This document shows positions 25,405-33,815 of a stretch of 58,169 nt of DNA, piece after piece. The position numbers were made by a program, and so were the translations under genes. The stretch's first letter is position 1, and each line of letters begins with the position of its first letter. The DNA lies in the NCBI RefSeq assembly GCF_009760915.1, contig NZ_VIDQ01000047.1, positions 1 to 58,169 of the forward strand, read 5' to 3'. Source of the stretch: Azohydromonas aeria (lineage in GTDB: Bacteria; Pseudomonadota; Gammaproteobacteria; Burkholderiales; Burkholderiaceae_C). The notes below the pieces were generated by a model. It was not told where the DNA came from. It searched no databases and saw only the letters and a program-made list of their open reading frames with translations.

Positions 25405-27426
25405 TCAGGCGGCTTCGGTAGCCGCGGCTTGGGCCTTGCGCGCGAGAGCCTGCTCGTCGCATTTCGGGCAGTAGGCATGCTCGCCGGCCAGGTAGCCGTG
25501 GGTCGGGCAGATTGAGAAGGTCGGCGTGATGGTGATGTAGGGCAGCCGAAAGCGCGTGAGTGCTCGACGTACCAGCTCGCGGCATGCGACGGCGGAGGAG
25601 ACACGTTCGCCCAAGTACAGGTGAAGCACGGTGCCGCCCGTGTACTTGCGCTGCAGCGGCTCCTGGCGCTGCAGGGCTTCAAACGGATCGCTTGTGAAGC
25701 CCACGGGCAGCTGCGAAGAGTTGGTGTAATACGGTTGCTCGGCCGTGCCCGCTTGCAGGATGCCGGGCAGGCGCTTTCGGTCTTCCTTGGCGAATCGGTA
25801 GGTGGTGCCCTCGGCCGGCGTGGCCTCCAGGTTGTAGAGATGGCCGGTTTGCTCCTGCAGCTGCACGATGCGCCCGCGGATATGGTCGAGGTAGCGCACG
25901 GCGAACTCCTCGCCCCATGGCGTGGTGATGTCCTCGGCGTCCGCCGTGAAGTTGCGGATCATCTCGTTGAGGCCGTTGACCCCCAGCGTCGAAAAATGGT
26001 TGCGCAGCGTACCGAGGTAGCGCCTGGTGTAGGGAAACAGGCCGTTGTCGATGAGGCCCTGGATGACCTTGCGCTTGATCTCCAGGCTCTCACGCGCCAG
26101 CTCGATGAGCTCGTCGGTGCGCTGCAGCAGTGCCGGCTCGTCGCCCGCGTACAGGTAGCCCAGCCGCGCACAGTTGAGCGTGACCACGCCAAGCGAGCCG
26201 GTCTGCTCGGCGGAGCCGAACAGGCCGTTGCCGCGCTTGAGCAGCTCGCGCAGGTCCAGCTGAAGGCGGCAGCACATGGAGCGCACCATGTGCGGCTCGA
26301 GGTCGGAATTGAGGAAGTTCTGGAAGTAAGGCAGCCCGTACTTCGCGGTCATCTCGAACAGCGCCAGCGTGTTGGGATGGTCCCAATCGAAGTCGCGGGT
26401 GATGTTGTAGGTCGGAATGGGAAACGTGAACGCCCTGCCCCTGGCGTCGCCCTGCATCATCACGTCGATGTAGGCGCGGTTGATCATGTCCATCTCGTGC
26501 TGCAGCTCGCCGTAGCAGAACGGCTGCTCCTGGCCGCCGATCACCGGCACCTGCTCGCGCAGATCCTGCGGGCAGGTCCAGTCGAAGGTGAGGTTGGTGA
26601 AGGGCGTCTGCGTGCCCCAGCGCGAGGGCACGTTGAGGTTGTAGATCAGCTCCTGCATGCACTGGCGCACCTGCTCGTAGGACAGGGCATCCTTGCGCAC
26701 GTAGGGTGCCAGGTAGGTGTCAAAGGAGCTGAACGCCTGGGCACCGGCCCACTCGTTTTGCAGCGTGCCCAGGAAGTTGACAATCTGGCCCACGGCACTG
26801 GAGAGATGGCGCGGCGGTCCGGCCTCGACCTTGCCCGGCACGCCATTGAGGCCTTCGTGCAGCAGCGTGCGCAGCGACCAGCCGGCGCAGTAGCCCGAGA
26901 GCATGTCCAGGTCATGGATGTGCAGGTCCGCCTCCCGATGGGCCAGACCTATCGCAGGCGGGTACACATGGTTGAGCCAGTAGTTGGCGATGACCTTGCC
27001 CGAGACGTTGAGGATCAGCCCGCCCAGCGAGTACCCCTGGTTGGCATTGGCCTGCACCCGCCAGTCCTGCCTGGCCAGGTACTCGTTGACCGAGCGCTCG
27101 ACGTCGATGGCGGTAGCACGGTCCTGCCGCAGCGCGCGGTGCTGCTCCCGGTAGACGATGTAGGCACGGCTGGTGGCGAAGTGGCCGCGTTCATTGAGGA
27201 CGCGCTCGACCTGGTCCTGGATGTACTCGATGCTCGCCACGCGCCTTGCAAGCCGCTCGACGACCACCCGGGCCAACTCCTGGGCATGCACGGCGTCGTA
27301 CTCGCCACTGGCTGCTCCGGCACATGCCAGCGCGTGCTCGATCTTCGAGGCGTCAAAGGCGACGAGTCGCCCCTCGCGCTTGACGACCGCGACGGGAGCG
27401 CAGGCGCCGCTGTCTTCCTGAGGCAA
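25405..27426 (-). CDS. nrdD: Class III anaerobic ribonucleoside-triphosphate reductase, large chain lacking its glycyl radical loop
   Basis: 673 residues. An ATP-cone covers about residues 10-100 (VVKREGRLVAFDASKIEHAL). The ten-stranded barrel follows, with SGYCAGWSLRTLL and conserved phrases GGLILNVSGKVIANYWLNHVYPPAIGLAHREADLHIHDL. Near the end is the zinc site (CPTHGYLAGEHAYCPKC, residues 640-656), and the chain then stops after a poly-Ala tail. Normal family members continue into the V-x-GY glycyl radical loop; here that loop is on the next ORF. Without O2 it makes deoxynucleotides for DNA synthesis. Two NrdR-like boxes lie upstream. Confidence 0.93.
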   Translation of the reverse strand: MPQEDSGACAPVAVVKREGRLVAFDASKIEHALACAGAASGEYDAVHAQELARVVVERLARRVASIEYIQDQVERVLNERGHFATSRAYIVYREQHRALRQDRATAIDVERSVNEYLARQDWRVQANANQGYSLGGLILNVSGKVIANYWLNHVYPPAIGLAHREADLHIHDLDMLSGYCAGWSLRTLLHEGLNGVPGKVEAGPPRHLSSAVGQIVNFLGTLQNEWAGAQAFSSFDTYLAPYVRKDALSYEQVRQCMQELIYNLNVPSRWGTQTPFTNLTFDWTCPQDLREQVPVIGGQEQPFCYGELQHEMDMINRAYIDVMMQGDARGRAFTFPIPTYNITRDFDWDHPNTLALFEMTAKYGLPYFQNFLNSDLEPHMVRSMCCRLQLDLRELLKRGNGLFGSAEQTGSLGVVTLNCARLGYLYAGDEPALLQRTDELIELARESLEIKRKVIQGLIDNGLFPYTRRYLGTLRNHFSTLGVNGLNEMIRNFTADAEDITTPWGEEFAVRYLDHIRGRIVQLQEQTGHLYNLEATPAEGTTYRFAKEDRKRLPGILQAGTAEQPYYTNSSQLPVGFTSDPFEALQRQEPLQRKYTGGTVLHLYLGERVSSAVACRELVRRALTRFRLPYITITPTFSICPTHGYLAGEHAYCPKCDEQALARKAQAAATEAA

Positions 27427-27453
27427 TGGGGCGATGGAGTCAATCGTAATGAT

Positions 27454-27501
27454 GCGCTAGATGTGTGGTCTTTAGGTGGCTTCAAACACTACCTATAATG
27501 T
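27454..27501 (-). promoter_or_regulatory. Tandem NrdR-like boxes upstream of nrdD
   Basis: ACACTACCTATAATGT at 27486-27501 matches the 16-bp NrdR box (acaCwAtATaTwGtgt) at 13 of 16 positions by my count. A weaker copy lies at 27454-27469, about 32 bases away centre to centre, close to the three-helical-turn spacing usual for paired NrdR boxes. NrdR represses ribonucleotide reductase genes when dATP is high. An imperfect FNR-like site, TTGACCAGGGTCAG, lies at 27526-27539. Confidence 0.55.
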
Positions 27502-27539
27502 CGGCGCGATTCCGCCGACCGAAGATTGACCAGGGTCAG

Positions 27540-27874
27540 ACATTGGCAACCCTGCAGGCCCGCAGCCTTCGCGCCGGGATGCATCAAGGCTCCAGGCGAG
27601 GCGTCGGGGCACACCAGCAATGTGGCAAGACGCCGGCGCGACTGGCCGGCACTCCAGCGAACGGCAGTCACAGCCCCGCTGTTGTCCCTAATGGTTGCAG
27701 CCTCAATTGACTACTGCGGCCCGGCATCAAACAACGGCCGGGCGCCATGACCGGCCTGACGCGCCCTCCAAGCCACGGATCGTTCCTTCACGAACAGCCA
27801 GGAGCGGCGTCACGATCGGCAGCTTCGCGCTTGCCTGGACGACGCAGCGCCGGCGCATGTGAACCGGCCCCTGC
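27540..27874. other. Intergenic, no gene seen
   Basis: About 335 bases between the nrdD control region and the end of the second nnrS gene. I see no family-like ORF, RNA gene, repeat or convincing terminator. Confidence 0.5.
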
Positions 27875-29062
27875 TCAACGCCGTGCCCGTACCAGCGCTG
27901 GCCGGCCGAGCCAGTTGCCGTAGCGCAGCCACCAGCCCAGCGCCATCCCGGCCCAGGCCAGTGCCGCCAGGACCCCGTTCCAGTACGCGCTGGTGGGCCA
28001 CAGCGCCGCAGACAGGCGCAGCAACACTGCAGCCTGCAGCAGCCAGTGCAGCAGCCACAGGAAGTCGTCGGCCACTACCGTGCGGCCCGTCTGGCCGCAG
28101 GCAATGCGCGAGGCCATGGCCAGCAGCGAGGTGCCCAGGAAACCCAGTACGTAGGCGTGCAGCGCGGCGGCGTGCTGCTCCAGCGCCAACAGCAGCAGCG
28201 CCGCGCCCAGCCATGCAAAACCGCGGTGCAGCATGGCTGGCAGGCGCTGGCGCGCACCCTGCAGGCGGCTCCAGCGCCAGGCGAGCACCAGGCCCAAGAC
28301 CCCCAGTGCGCCGTGTCCCAGCCGCAGCGCCAGACGCAGGCCCCCCTCGGGCGGCCCGATCAGCAGCAGCGCGGGCCGCAGCATCGCCTGCAACGCCATC
28401 ACGCCCACCAGCGTCCACAACAGCCACTGCGGCCAGCGCGACTCCAGCCATTCGGCACCGCTGCCGAAGAAGGGAATCATGCGGTGCAGTGCCGCGGCGT
28501 AGGCCACGCCCATGCAGCCCCACAGCGCGCCTTGCACCAGTGCGCGCACCAGGTTCCAGGCCTGAGCGGCCACGGCGGCGACGGTGGCGTCGAGCAGCAG
28601 CGTGCCACACAGGCAGGCCGCCAGCAGCAGCCGCGCATGGGTGCGGTTCGCCTGCGTGCTGCGGCGCACGAGCCGCAGATAGCGCCACACCAGGCTGTTC
28701 CAACCGGCGGCCACGCACGCCAGTCCCATCGCAGCCAGCAGCGGTGCCCGAGCGGCATCGCCAGCCAGTGCCAGCACGAACACGCACCAGCCCGCAAGCT
28801 GGGCCCCGATGGCCGGCAACAGGCTGCGCGCTGCCACCGGCGCGCAGCCCAGCCAGCGCGGTACCGCGGTGAAGAGGAATCCGGCGATGAACAGCGGCAG
28901 GAAGCCCCAGGTCATCAGCAGGCCGTGCACGACCAACGTGGGCAGGCCCGAAACACGGGCCGGCCACAGCATTGTCCAGGCCCACCAGAGCGCGATGGCG
29001 GCCAGCATCAGCGCGCCGGTACCGAAACCCAGGCGCACCGGAGAAACCAGCAGACATTGCAT
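27875..29062 (-). CDS. nnrS: NnrS-family membrane haem/copper protein (copy 2)
   Basis: 395 residues from the ATG at 29062 (MQCLLVSPVRLGFG); the frame continues upstream to 29248 with a possible GTG at 29113, so the N-terminus is uncertain. About 12 membrane helices. Diagnostic phrases are LLMTWGFLPLFIAGFLFTAVPRWL, NSLVWRYLRLVRR and ALHRMIPFFGSGAEWLESRWPQW, parallel to copy 1. It likely helps limit nitric oxide damage during denitrification. The FNR/Dnr box at 29291 lies upstream and could drive it as well as the divergent RNA candidate. Confidence 0.9.
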   Translation of the reverse strand: MQCLLVSPVRLGFGTGALMLAAIALWWAWTMLWPARVSGLPTLVVHGLLMTWGFLPLFIAGFLFTAVPRWLGCAPVAARSLLPAIGAQLAGWCVFVLALAGDAARAPLLAAMGLACVAAGWNSLVWRYLRLVRRSTQANRTHARLLLAACLCGTLLLDATVAAVAAQAWNLVRALVQGALWGCMGVAYAAALHRMIPFFGSGAEWLESRWPQWLLWTLVGVMALQAMLRPALLLIGPPEGGLRLALRLGHGALGVLGLVLAWRWSRLQGARQRLPAMLHRGFAWLGAALLLLALEQHAAALHAYVLGFLGTSLLAMASRIACGQTGRTVVADDFLWLLHWLLQAAVLLRLSAALWPTSAYWNGVLAALAWAGMALGWWLRYGNWLGRPALVRARR

Positions 29063-29290
29063 GGACCAGCGCGGCCCGGCATCGGGAGATGGAGAAATCG
29101 TCGGTGTGTGCACCGCGCGAGGCTCGCAGCCAAGATGTCGGGACGGGTTGCGCTGGGTCAGTGCCGGCCGATGGACGGCGTACACACCACCCCCAGCGCC
29201 CCACCGCTGAGGCCAGCGAACCTTCCGACTTGGAAAAACACCCAGCAACCAAGGGGCTTTTCCATCTCCAGGTCATTGACCGAGCGCGTC

Positions 29291-29304
29291 TTGAACTGCT
29301 TCAA
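29291..29304 (+). promoter_or_regulatory. FNR/Dnr box with class II -10 element
   Basis: TTGAACTGCTTCAA, a perfect TTGA-N6-TCAA site followed by GGA. TACGAT at 29326-29331 sits at the class II -10 distance, predicting a start near 29338 on the plus strand. This is the promoter of the proposed small RNA; minus-strand use for nnrS copy 2 is also possible but has a poor -10. Confidence 0.75.
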
Positions 29305-29337
29305 GGACGGCATCCATGCCGCTGCTACGATGCGCTC

Positions 29338-29470
29338 CGTCGTCAACGTCTGCGGCTTGGAGGGCAACCCCGGTTGAGCTCGTGCCAGGCGCGACGGCAA
29401 TGTCCTCCTTCTTGGGCGTCCACCCTTCGCCCCGGATGTTTCCCAGGCCGGCCTTGTGCCGGCCTTTTTT
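29338..29470 (+). ncRNA. Candidate FNR/Dnr-activated small RNA (~133 nt)
   Basis: A complete transcription unit with no convincing ORF: FNR box centred 41 bases before the predicted start, -10 TACGAT, and a strong intrinsic terminator ending at 29470. The RNA contains the pyrimidine-rich stretch TCCTCCTT at 29403-29410, an exact complement to a strong Shine-Dalgarno, a common seed of Hfq-dependent repressor RNAs. A short frame (MSSFLGVHPSPR...) exists but runs into the terminator. It lies between divergent nnrS copy 2 and the acyl-CoA ligase gene. Alternative: it is the attenuated leader of the ligase gene. Confidence 0.6.
29445..29470 (+). terminator. Intrinsic terminator of the small RNA
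   Basis: GGCCGGC (29446-29452), a five-base loop, GCCGGCC (29458-29464), then six T. The flanking A-T pair extends the stem. It overlaps the first possible ATG of the acyl-CoA ligase frame (29456), which argues for the later ligase start at 29519. Confidence 0.85.
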
Positions 29471-29518
29471 CCAGGACGGCCGGGACTGCTTCCGAGCCAA
29501 ACGCCCAGGCTTGGCGAG

Positions 29519-31219
29519 ATGCTCCCCCCGCACCGTCGTCCACTGCTGGGACGCCCTTCGTTGCAAGAGATCGACTGCCACGGGGCCACGGCGCCGTCGC
29601 CACACTGGCCGCCGGGCGTACCCCGTGACGTGACACCACCGGCCACGCACTTGTTTTGCAATGCCGAGGCCGCAGCGCGCCGCCATCCGCACAAGCCTTT
29701 CATGGTGTGCGGCCAGCAGTCGCTGACTTTCTTGCAGTTTTGCGAACAGGCCCAAGCCATCGCGGCGTGGCTGCAGCATGCCGCCGGCGTCAAGTGCGGC
29801 GACCGCGTCCTGCTGGCACTGCACAGCGGACCGCACTGGGCGCTGGCCTGCTACGCCATCTTGAGAGCCGATGCTGTCATGGTGCCGCTGCATCCGCGTG
29901 CCAGCGAACAGGAACTGCACGATCGTTGCGTGGACAGCGGCGCGATGGTGGCCTTCGTGTCACCGGGTTGCCGAGCATGGAGCCCGGCACTGGCGCACGT
30001 CATCGTCGCGCCCCCAGGCGACGACTCGCCGGGCTCAGCGGCAGAGCCCGCGCAACGTGGAGCCGTCCACGGCGTGACCTGGGACATCCCTGTCGCGGCG
30101 GGCCTGGCGCCGCTGCCAATGCGCTGTGGTCCGGACGATCCCGCAGTCATGCCCTATACGTCGGGCAGCACAGGACAGGCCAAGGGCTGCGTGCATACCC
30201 ACCGCAGCGTCATGAGCGCGCTGGTGGCCGGCGCCGCCTGGTTCTCGTGCGGGTCCGACGCCGTGTTCCTGGCCACGCTGCCCTTCTTCCACGTCACGGG
30301 CTTCACGGGCAGCCTGAACATTCCGCTGTTCGTTGGCGCCACCGTGGTCGTGCTGACGCGCTGGAGCCGCGCTGCGGCGGCCGAACTGATGCAGCGCCAC
30401 CGGGTGACGCACTGGCACTGCATCACGTCCATGGTGGTGGACTTGCTGGCATACCCGCGGCTGTCACAGTTCGACTTGCGCAGCCTGCGAAGCATCCGCG
30501 GCGGTGGCGCGGCGATGCCGCAGGCTGTTGCGCAGCGGCTCAAGGCGCGCACGGGACTGGACTACATCGAAGGCTACGGCCTTTCCGAGACGATGGCCGC
30601 CACGCACCTGAACCCACCGCACCGCCCCAAGCCCCAGTGCCTGGGACTGCCACTGTTCGGGGTCGACGCACGCATCATCGATCCGCACACGCTGCGCGAG
30701 CTGCCGCGCGGCGCCAGCGGCGAGATCGTGATCCACGCGCCGCAGCTCCTGCGCGGCTACTGGCGCCAGCCGCAAGCCGATGCCGCGGCCTTACTGCACA
30801 TCGAGGGCAAGCGCTTCCTGCGCACCGGCGACCTGGGCCGCGTGGACGAGGAAGGCTACTTCTTCATGACTGACCGGCTCAAGCGCATGATCAACCATGG
30901 CGGCCTGAAGGTCTGGCCGGCCGAGGTCGAGGCGCTGCTGTACCGCCATCCCGCGGTGCAGGAGACCTGCGTGGTGGCCACGCCGCACGCGCGCCGTGGC
31001 GAGACGGTCAAGGCCCTGGTGGTGCGCCGCGCCGACTTTGCCGACGTGGACGGGCGAGCGCTGATGCACTGGACGCGCCAGCACCTGGCCGCCTACAAGT
31101 GCCCGCGTGTCGTGGAGTTCGTGGCCTCGTTGCCGCGCTCGGACTCGGGCAAGCTGCTGTGGCGCGCACTGCAGGAGCGCGAGTTCCTGCGCGCCGGACC
31201 AGACCGGGGCAGCGCATGA
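29519..31219 (+). CDS. Acyl-CoA synthetase / AMP-dependent ligase (class I adenylate-forming)
   Basis: About 566 residues from the ATG at 29519; an earlier ATG at 29456 lies inside a terminator. The P-loop-like motif is MPYTSGSTGQAKGCVHTH, followed by LPFFHVTGFTGSLN, the GYGLSETMAATHLNP A5 motif, FLRTGDLGRVDEEGYFFMTDRLKRMINHGGLKVWPAEVE (A7-A8) and a C-terminal PRSDSGKLLWRAL containing the catalytic Lys. It activates a carboxylic acid to its CoA thioester via an acyl-AMP. The substrate cannot be read from sequence. It is 16 bases upstream of a Bug-family solute-binding protein, suggesting uptake-linked use of an organic acid. Confidence 0.88.
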   Translation: MLPPHRRPLLGRPSLQEIDCHGATAPSPHWPPGVPRDVTPPATHLFCNAEAAARRHPHKPFMVCGQQSLTFLQFCEQAQAIAAWLQHAAGVKCGDRVLLALHSGPHWALACYAILRADAVMVPLHPRASEQELHDRCVDSGAMVAFVSPGCRAWSPALAHVIVAPPGDDSPGSAAEPAQRGAVHGVTWDIPVAAGLAPLPMRCGPDDPAVMPYTSGSTGQAKGCVHTHRSVMSALVAGAAWFSCGSDAVFLATLPFFHVTGFTGSLNIPLFVGATVVVLTRWSRAAAAELMQRHRVTHWHCITSMVVDLLAYPRLSQFDLRSLRSIRGGGAAMPQAVAQRLKARTGLDYIEGYGLSETMAATHLNPPHRPKPQCLGLPLFGVDARIIDPHTLRELPRGASGEIVIHAPQLLRGYWRQPQADAAALLHIEGKRFLRTGDLGRVDEEGYFFMTDRLKRMINHGGLKVWPAEVEALLYRHPAVQETCVVATPHARRGETVKALVVRRADFADVDGRALMHWTRQHLAAYKCPRVVEFVASLPRSDSGKLLWRALQEREFLRAGPDRGSA

Positions 31220-31235
31220 CCCCCTGGAAACCCCC

Positions 31236-32213
31236 GTGCTGAAACGAGCCTGCAGCCGCCGCAGTTTCACGACTGTCCTGGCCGCCATGACGCTGCCCCG
31301 TGCGGTGCATGCGCAGGCCTGGCCGCAGCGGCCGCTGACCCTGATCGTGCCCTACCCGCCCGGCGGCTTCACCGACGTGACGGCCCGGCTGGTGGCGCAA
31401 CACTTGGCGCCGCTACTGGGCCAGCCCGTCGTCGTCGACAACCGGCCCGGCGCCAACGGCACCCTGGGCGTGGCCGCGCTGGCCAGGGCAGCGCCCGACG
31501 GCTGCACGCTGGCCATGGTCATTGCCGCCCATGCGGCCAATCCGTTCCTCTACACCAGGCTGCCCTACGACCCGGTGCGCGACATCGCGGCGGTGTCGCT
31601 GGTGGGCACCGCGCCGCTGCTGGCTGCCGTGCCGGCCGCAGCGCCTTTCGCCGACATCAGGGAACTCGTCACGCATGCGCGTCGCCATCCCGGACGCGTC
31701 ACGTTCGGCTCCAGCGGTATCGGCTCCGCGGCCCATCTGACCACGGAACTGCTCGCGTCGGTGGCGCAGGTGGAGTTGACGCACGTGCCGTACCGAGGCG
31801 CTGCGCCAGCGCTGGCCGACCTCGTGGCGGGCCGCATCGACTTGCTGCTGGATGCGCCACCGGCTCTCATCCAGGCGCAGCGCATGGCGAAGCTGCGCAT
31901 CATCGCCACGGCGTCGGAGCAGCGGCTCGCGCAGTGGCCCGAAGTCCCGACCATCACCGAGCAGGGGTTCGATTCGGTCGTGGGCAGCACCTGGGCGGGC
32001 ATCGTGACCCGCGGTGGAACGCCTCGCGCCGTGATCGACCGGGTGGCGCAGGAGGTGCAGCGCCTGGCGCAACGCAACGACTTCAAGCAGCGCCTGGAAG
32101 CCCTGGGCCTGCTGGTCGTCGGCAGCACGCCGCAGGCCTTCGAAGAGTTCATCGCGGCGGAGGCCGCGAAGTGGAGGCGTGTGATCGAGCAAGCCCACAT
32201 TTCGCTGGGCTGA
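31236..32213 (+). CDS. Bug/TctC-family periplasmic solute-binding protein
   Basis: 325 residues from the GTG at 31236. The N-terminus has a Tat-like signal (CSRRSFTTVLAAM) ending near AVHAQA. Bug-family phrases follow: PLTLIVPYPPGGFTDVTARLVAQ, VVVDNRPGANGTLG, TFGSSGIGSAAHLTTELLA, THVPYRGAAPALADLVAGRID and a typical C-terminus ending in W-x-x-VI-x-x-A. Such proteins bind carboxylates, amides or aromatic acids and are greatly expanded in Burkholderiales. No TctA/TctB membrane partners are nearby. It follows the acyl-CoA ligase closely, so both may handle the same compound; that is inference. Confidence 0.88.
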   Translation: MLKRACSRRSFTTVLAAMTLPRAVHAQAWPQRPLTLIVPYPPGGFTDVTARLVAQHLAPLLGQPVVVDNRPGANGTLGVAALARAAPDGCTLAMVIAAHAANPFLYTRLPYDPVRDIAAVSLVGTAPLLAAVPAAAPFADIRELVTHARRHPGRVTFGSSGIGSAAHLTTELLASVAQVELTHVPYRGAAPALADLVAGRIDLLLDAPPALIQAQRMAKLRIIATASEQRLAQWPEVPTITEQGFDSVVGSTWAGIVTRGGTPRAVIDRVAQEVQRLAQRNDFKQRLEALGLLVVGSTPQAFEEFIAAEAAKWRRVIEQAHISLG

Positions 32214-32242
32214 ACAGCGCCCGCCGTGGCCGCAAACCGCAC

Positions 32243-32256
32243 TTGATGTTCGTCAA
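32243..32256 (+). promoter_or_regulatory. FNR/Dnr box of the Crp/Fnr gene promoter
   Basis: TTGATGTTCGTCAA, a perfect TTGA-N6-TCAA. CACAAT at 32279-32284 is at the class II -10 spacing, predicting a start near 32291 and a 24-base leader with GGGAGG before the ATG at 32315. The gene is probably Fnr-activated or autoregulated. Confidence 0.75.
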
Positions 32257-32314
32257 GCGCCGTGCAGCCTTGGAAACCCACAATCGGCTGGCCACGATTT
32301 GGGAGGTACCCGCC

Positions 32315-33010
32315 ATGGACTTGCGCCAGTTCGACATGCCCCGCTACCTGTCGGTGCTGCCGCTGTTCGCGGCGCTGCAGCCGGCCGAGCTGTTGCGCCT
32401 GGCGCAGGGCTGCATGCTGCAGCGCTACGCGCGTGGCGAGGCCGTGTACCGCACGGGCGAGCCCTGCGAGGCGTTCCACGTGGTGGTCACGGGGCAGGTG
32501 AAGCTGCATGCCATTGCACCGTCCGGGCAGGAGAAGGTGATCGAGCTCGTCGGCCCGGGCAACAGCTTCGGTGAGGCGCTGGTCTTCACCGACAAGCCCT
32601 GCGTGGTCAACGCCAGCGCGGTGACGGACTCGCTGCTGCTGGGCGTGCGCAAGGAGACGATGTTCGGCGAGATCGCACGCGAGCCGCGCTTTGCGCTGCG
32701 CATGCTCGCGGGCATGTCGCGGCGGCTGCACGGGCTGATCCACGATGTGGAGTCGTACTCTCTGCACAGCGGGCTGCAGCGCGTCATCGGCTACCTGCTG
32801 CGCGAGCAGTCGGGCAGCGATGGCGGCGAGGGTGTCTCCACCGTGTCGCTGCCGGTGAGCAAGGCCACCATCGCCTCGCGGCTGTCGATCACGCCGGAGT
32901 ACTTCTCGCGCGTGCTGGGCGAGCTGGAGTCGGCGGAGCTGATCGAGGTGGACAAGCGCCACATCCGCATCCTGGATGCACAGCGCCTGGCGCGTCATCC
33001 GATGCAGTAG
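32315..33010 (+). CDS. Crp/Fnr-family regulator, Dnr-like
   Basis: 231 residues. A cyclic-nucleotide-binding-like beta-roll (about 20-130; GEAVYRTGEPCEAFHVVVTGQVKLH, GPGNSFGEALVFTDKP) and a C-terminal HTH (VSKATIASRLSITPEYFSRVLGELE) whose E-x-x-SR recognition helix suits TTGA/TCAA half-sites. The N-terminus lacks the cysteine cluster of oxygen-sensing FNR, so it fits the Dnr/NnrR class that responds to nitric oxide, possibly through haem. Boxes of the expected type occur in front of this gene, two RNA candidates, the nsrR operon and the hemS/pqq region. The sensing mode is inferred. Confidence 0.88.
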   Translation: MDLRQFDMPRYLSVLPLFAALQPAELLRLAQGCMLQRYARGEAVYRTGEPCEAFHVVVTGQVKLHAIAPSGQEKVIELVGPGNSFGEALVFTDKPCVVNASAVTDSLLLGVRKETMFGEIAREPRFALRMLAGMSRRLHGLIHDVESYSLHSGLQRVIGYLLREQSGSDGGEGVSTVSLPVSKATIASRLSITPEYFSRVLGELESAELIEVDKRHIRILDAQRLARHPMQ

Positions 33011-33023
33011 GGCGCTGCGCCGG

Positions 33024-33482
33024 CTACGCCAGCAGCGCGCCGCTCACCACCTCGAAATCCACGCGCTCCAGCCGTGCCTGGGCAAGCAGTTGGCGCAGGT
33101 ACTGCCGCAGCGCCTGCACCCAGGCCTGCTGCTGCTGCGTCTCGTCTTCCGTGTCCGGCAACTGCAGGTTGCGCTCCAGCAGCGTGTCGATGGCCATGCC
33201 GGCCGTCGTGCTCATGCTGCCGTCGAGGTAGGGCACGTCGCGCGCGTCGAGCAGACCGTCGCGCTGAGCCGCCTGGCGCAGCAGCTCGAAGGTCACGCGC
33301 TGGCGAAGTTCCTCCTGGGGAGGAACCGTGTCCGGCGCGTGCAGCGCAATGCCATTGACGCGCGCCACCGGCGCTGCCGGGTCCACGGTCAGTGCGCTGA
33401 CCGTCTGCCCGTGCCGCGTGCGCCCGCCGCTGCTGCAGCTGCAGCCACAGCCGCCGCCCGAACCACCGCCACATCCACTCAT
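33024..33482 (-). CDS. NifM/PpiC-like protein lacking the parvulin domain
   Basis: 152 residues. It shares with its neighbour a Cys/Gly-rich N-terminus (MSGCGGGSGGGCGCSC), the helical segment VARVNGIALHAP...LRQRVTFELLRQAAQRDGLLD and the C-terminal block ALRQYLRQLLAQARLERVDFEV. The ~130 residues between these blocks in the neighbour, which hold the parvulin isomerase fold, are missing, with the junction near LPDTEDETQQ. It thus keeps only the SurA/NifM-type chaperone arms. Its ATG at 33482 is in a normal context and the frame is clean. Probably a duplicated and internally deleted copy, retained in frame. Confidence 0.75.
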   Translation of the reverse strand: MSGCGGGSGGGCGCSCSSGGRTRHGQTVSALTVDPAAPVARVNGIALHAPDTVPPQEELRQRVTFELLRQAAQRDGLLDARDVPYLDGSMSTTAGMAIDTLLERNLQLPDTEDETQQQQAWVQALRQYLRQLLAQARLERVDFEVVSGALLA

Positions 33483-33815
33483 GAAATCCTCTTGATCGTT
33501 GTAGAACCATCCCGGGCGTCATGCTGCCGGGGCACGAAAGTTTCAGTGCATCGTGACCGCGGCGGCATCCTTCCACTGGCACGGGAGGGTCGGCGAATGG
33601 AAGGATGCCCACGCACCGGCCACTACTACGCAAGAAGGATGGACTCGGGATTCAAGCCCCAGCGCTGGAATGATCCCGCAGCCAAGCCCTTGCTTGCCGG
33701 TGATGCTGCAAGGCGTTGACTGGCCTGCAAGCGGTGCCTTGGGCCGCATTGGTCAGCGCTGCCGGGAAAGGCGTGAGCACAGGCACATCGGCGACCGGAC
33801 TGCGTGCCTGCGGTG
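33483..33815. other. Intergenic, no gene seen
   Basis: About 330 bases between the two NifM/PpiC-like genes. Overlapping short frames exist without family similarity; no terminator, box or repeat stood out. This gap is unusual within an otherwise compact operon and may contain a separate promoter. Confidence 0.45.
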
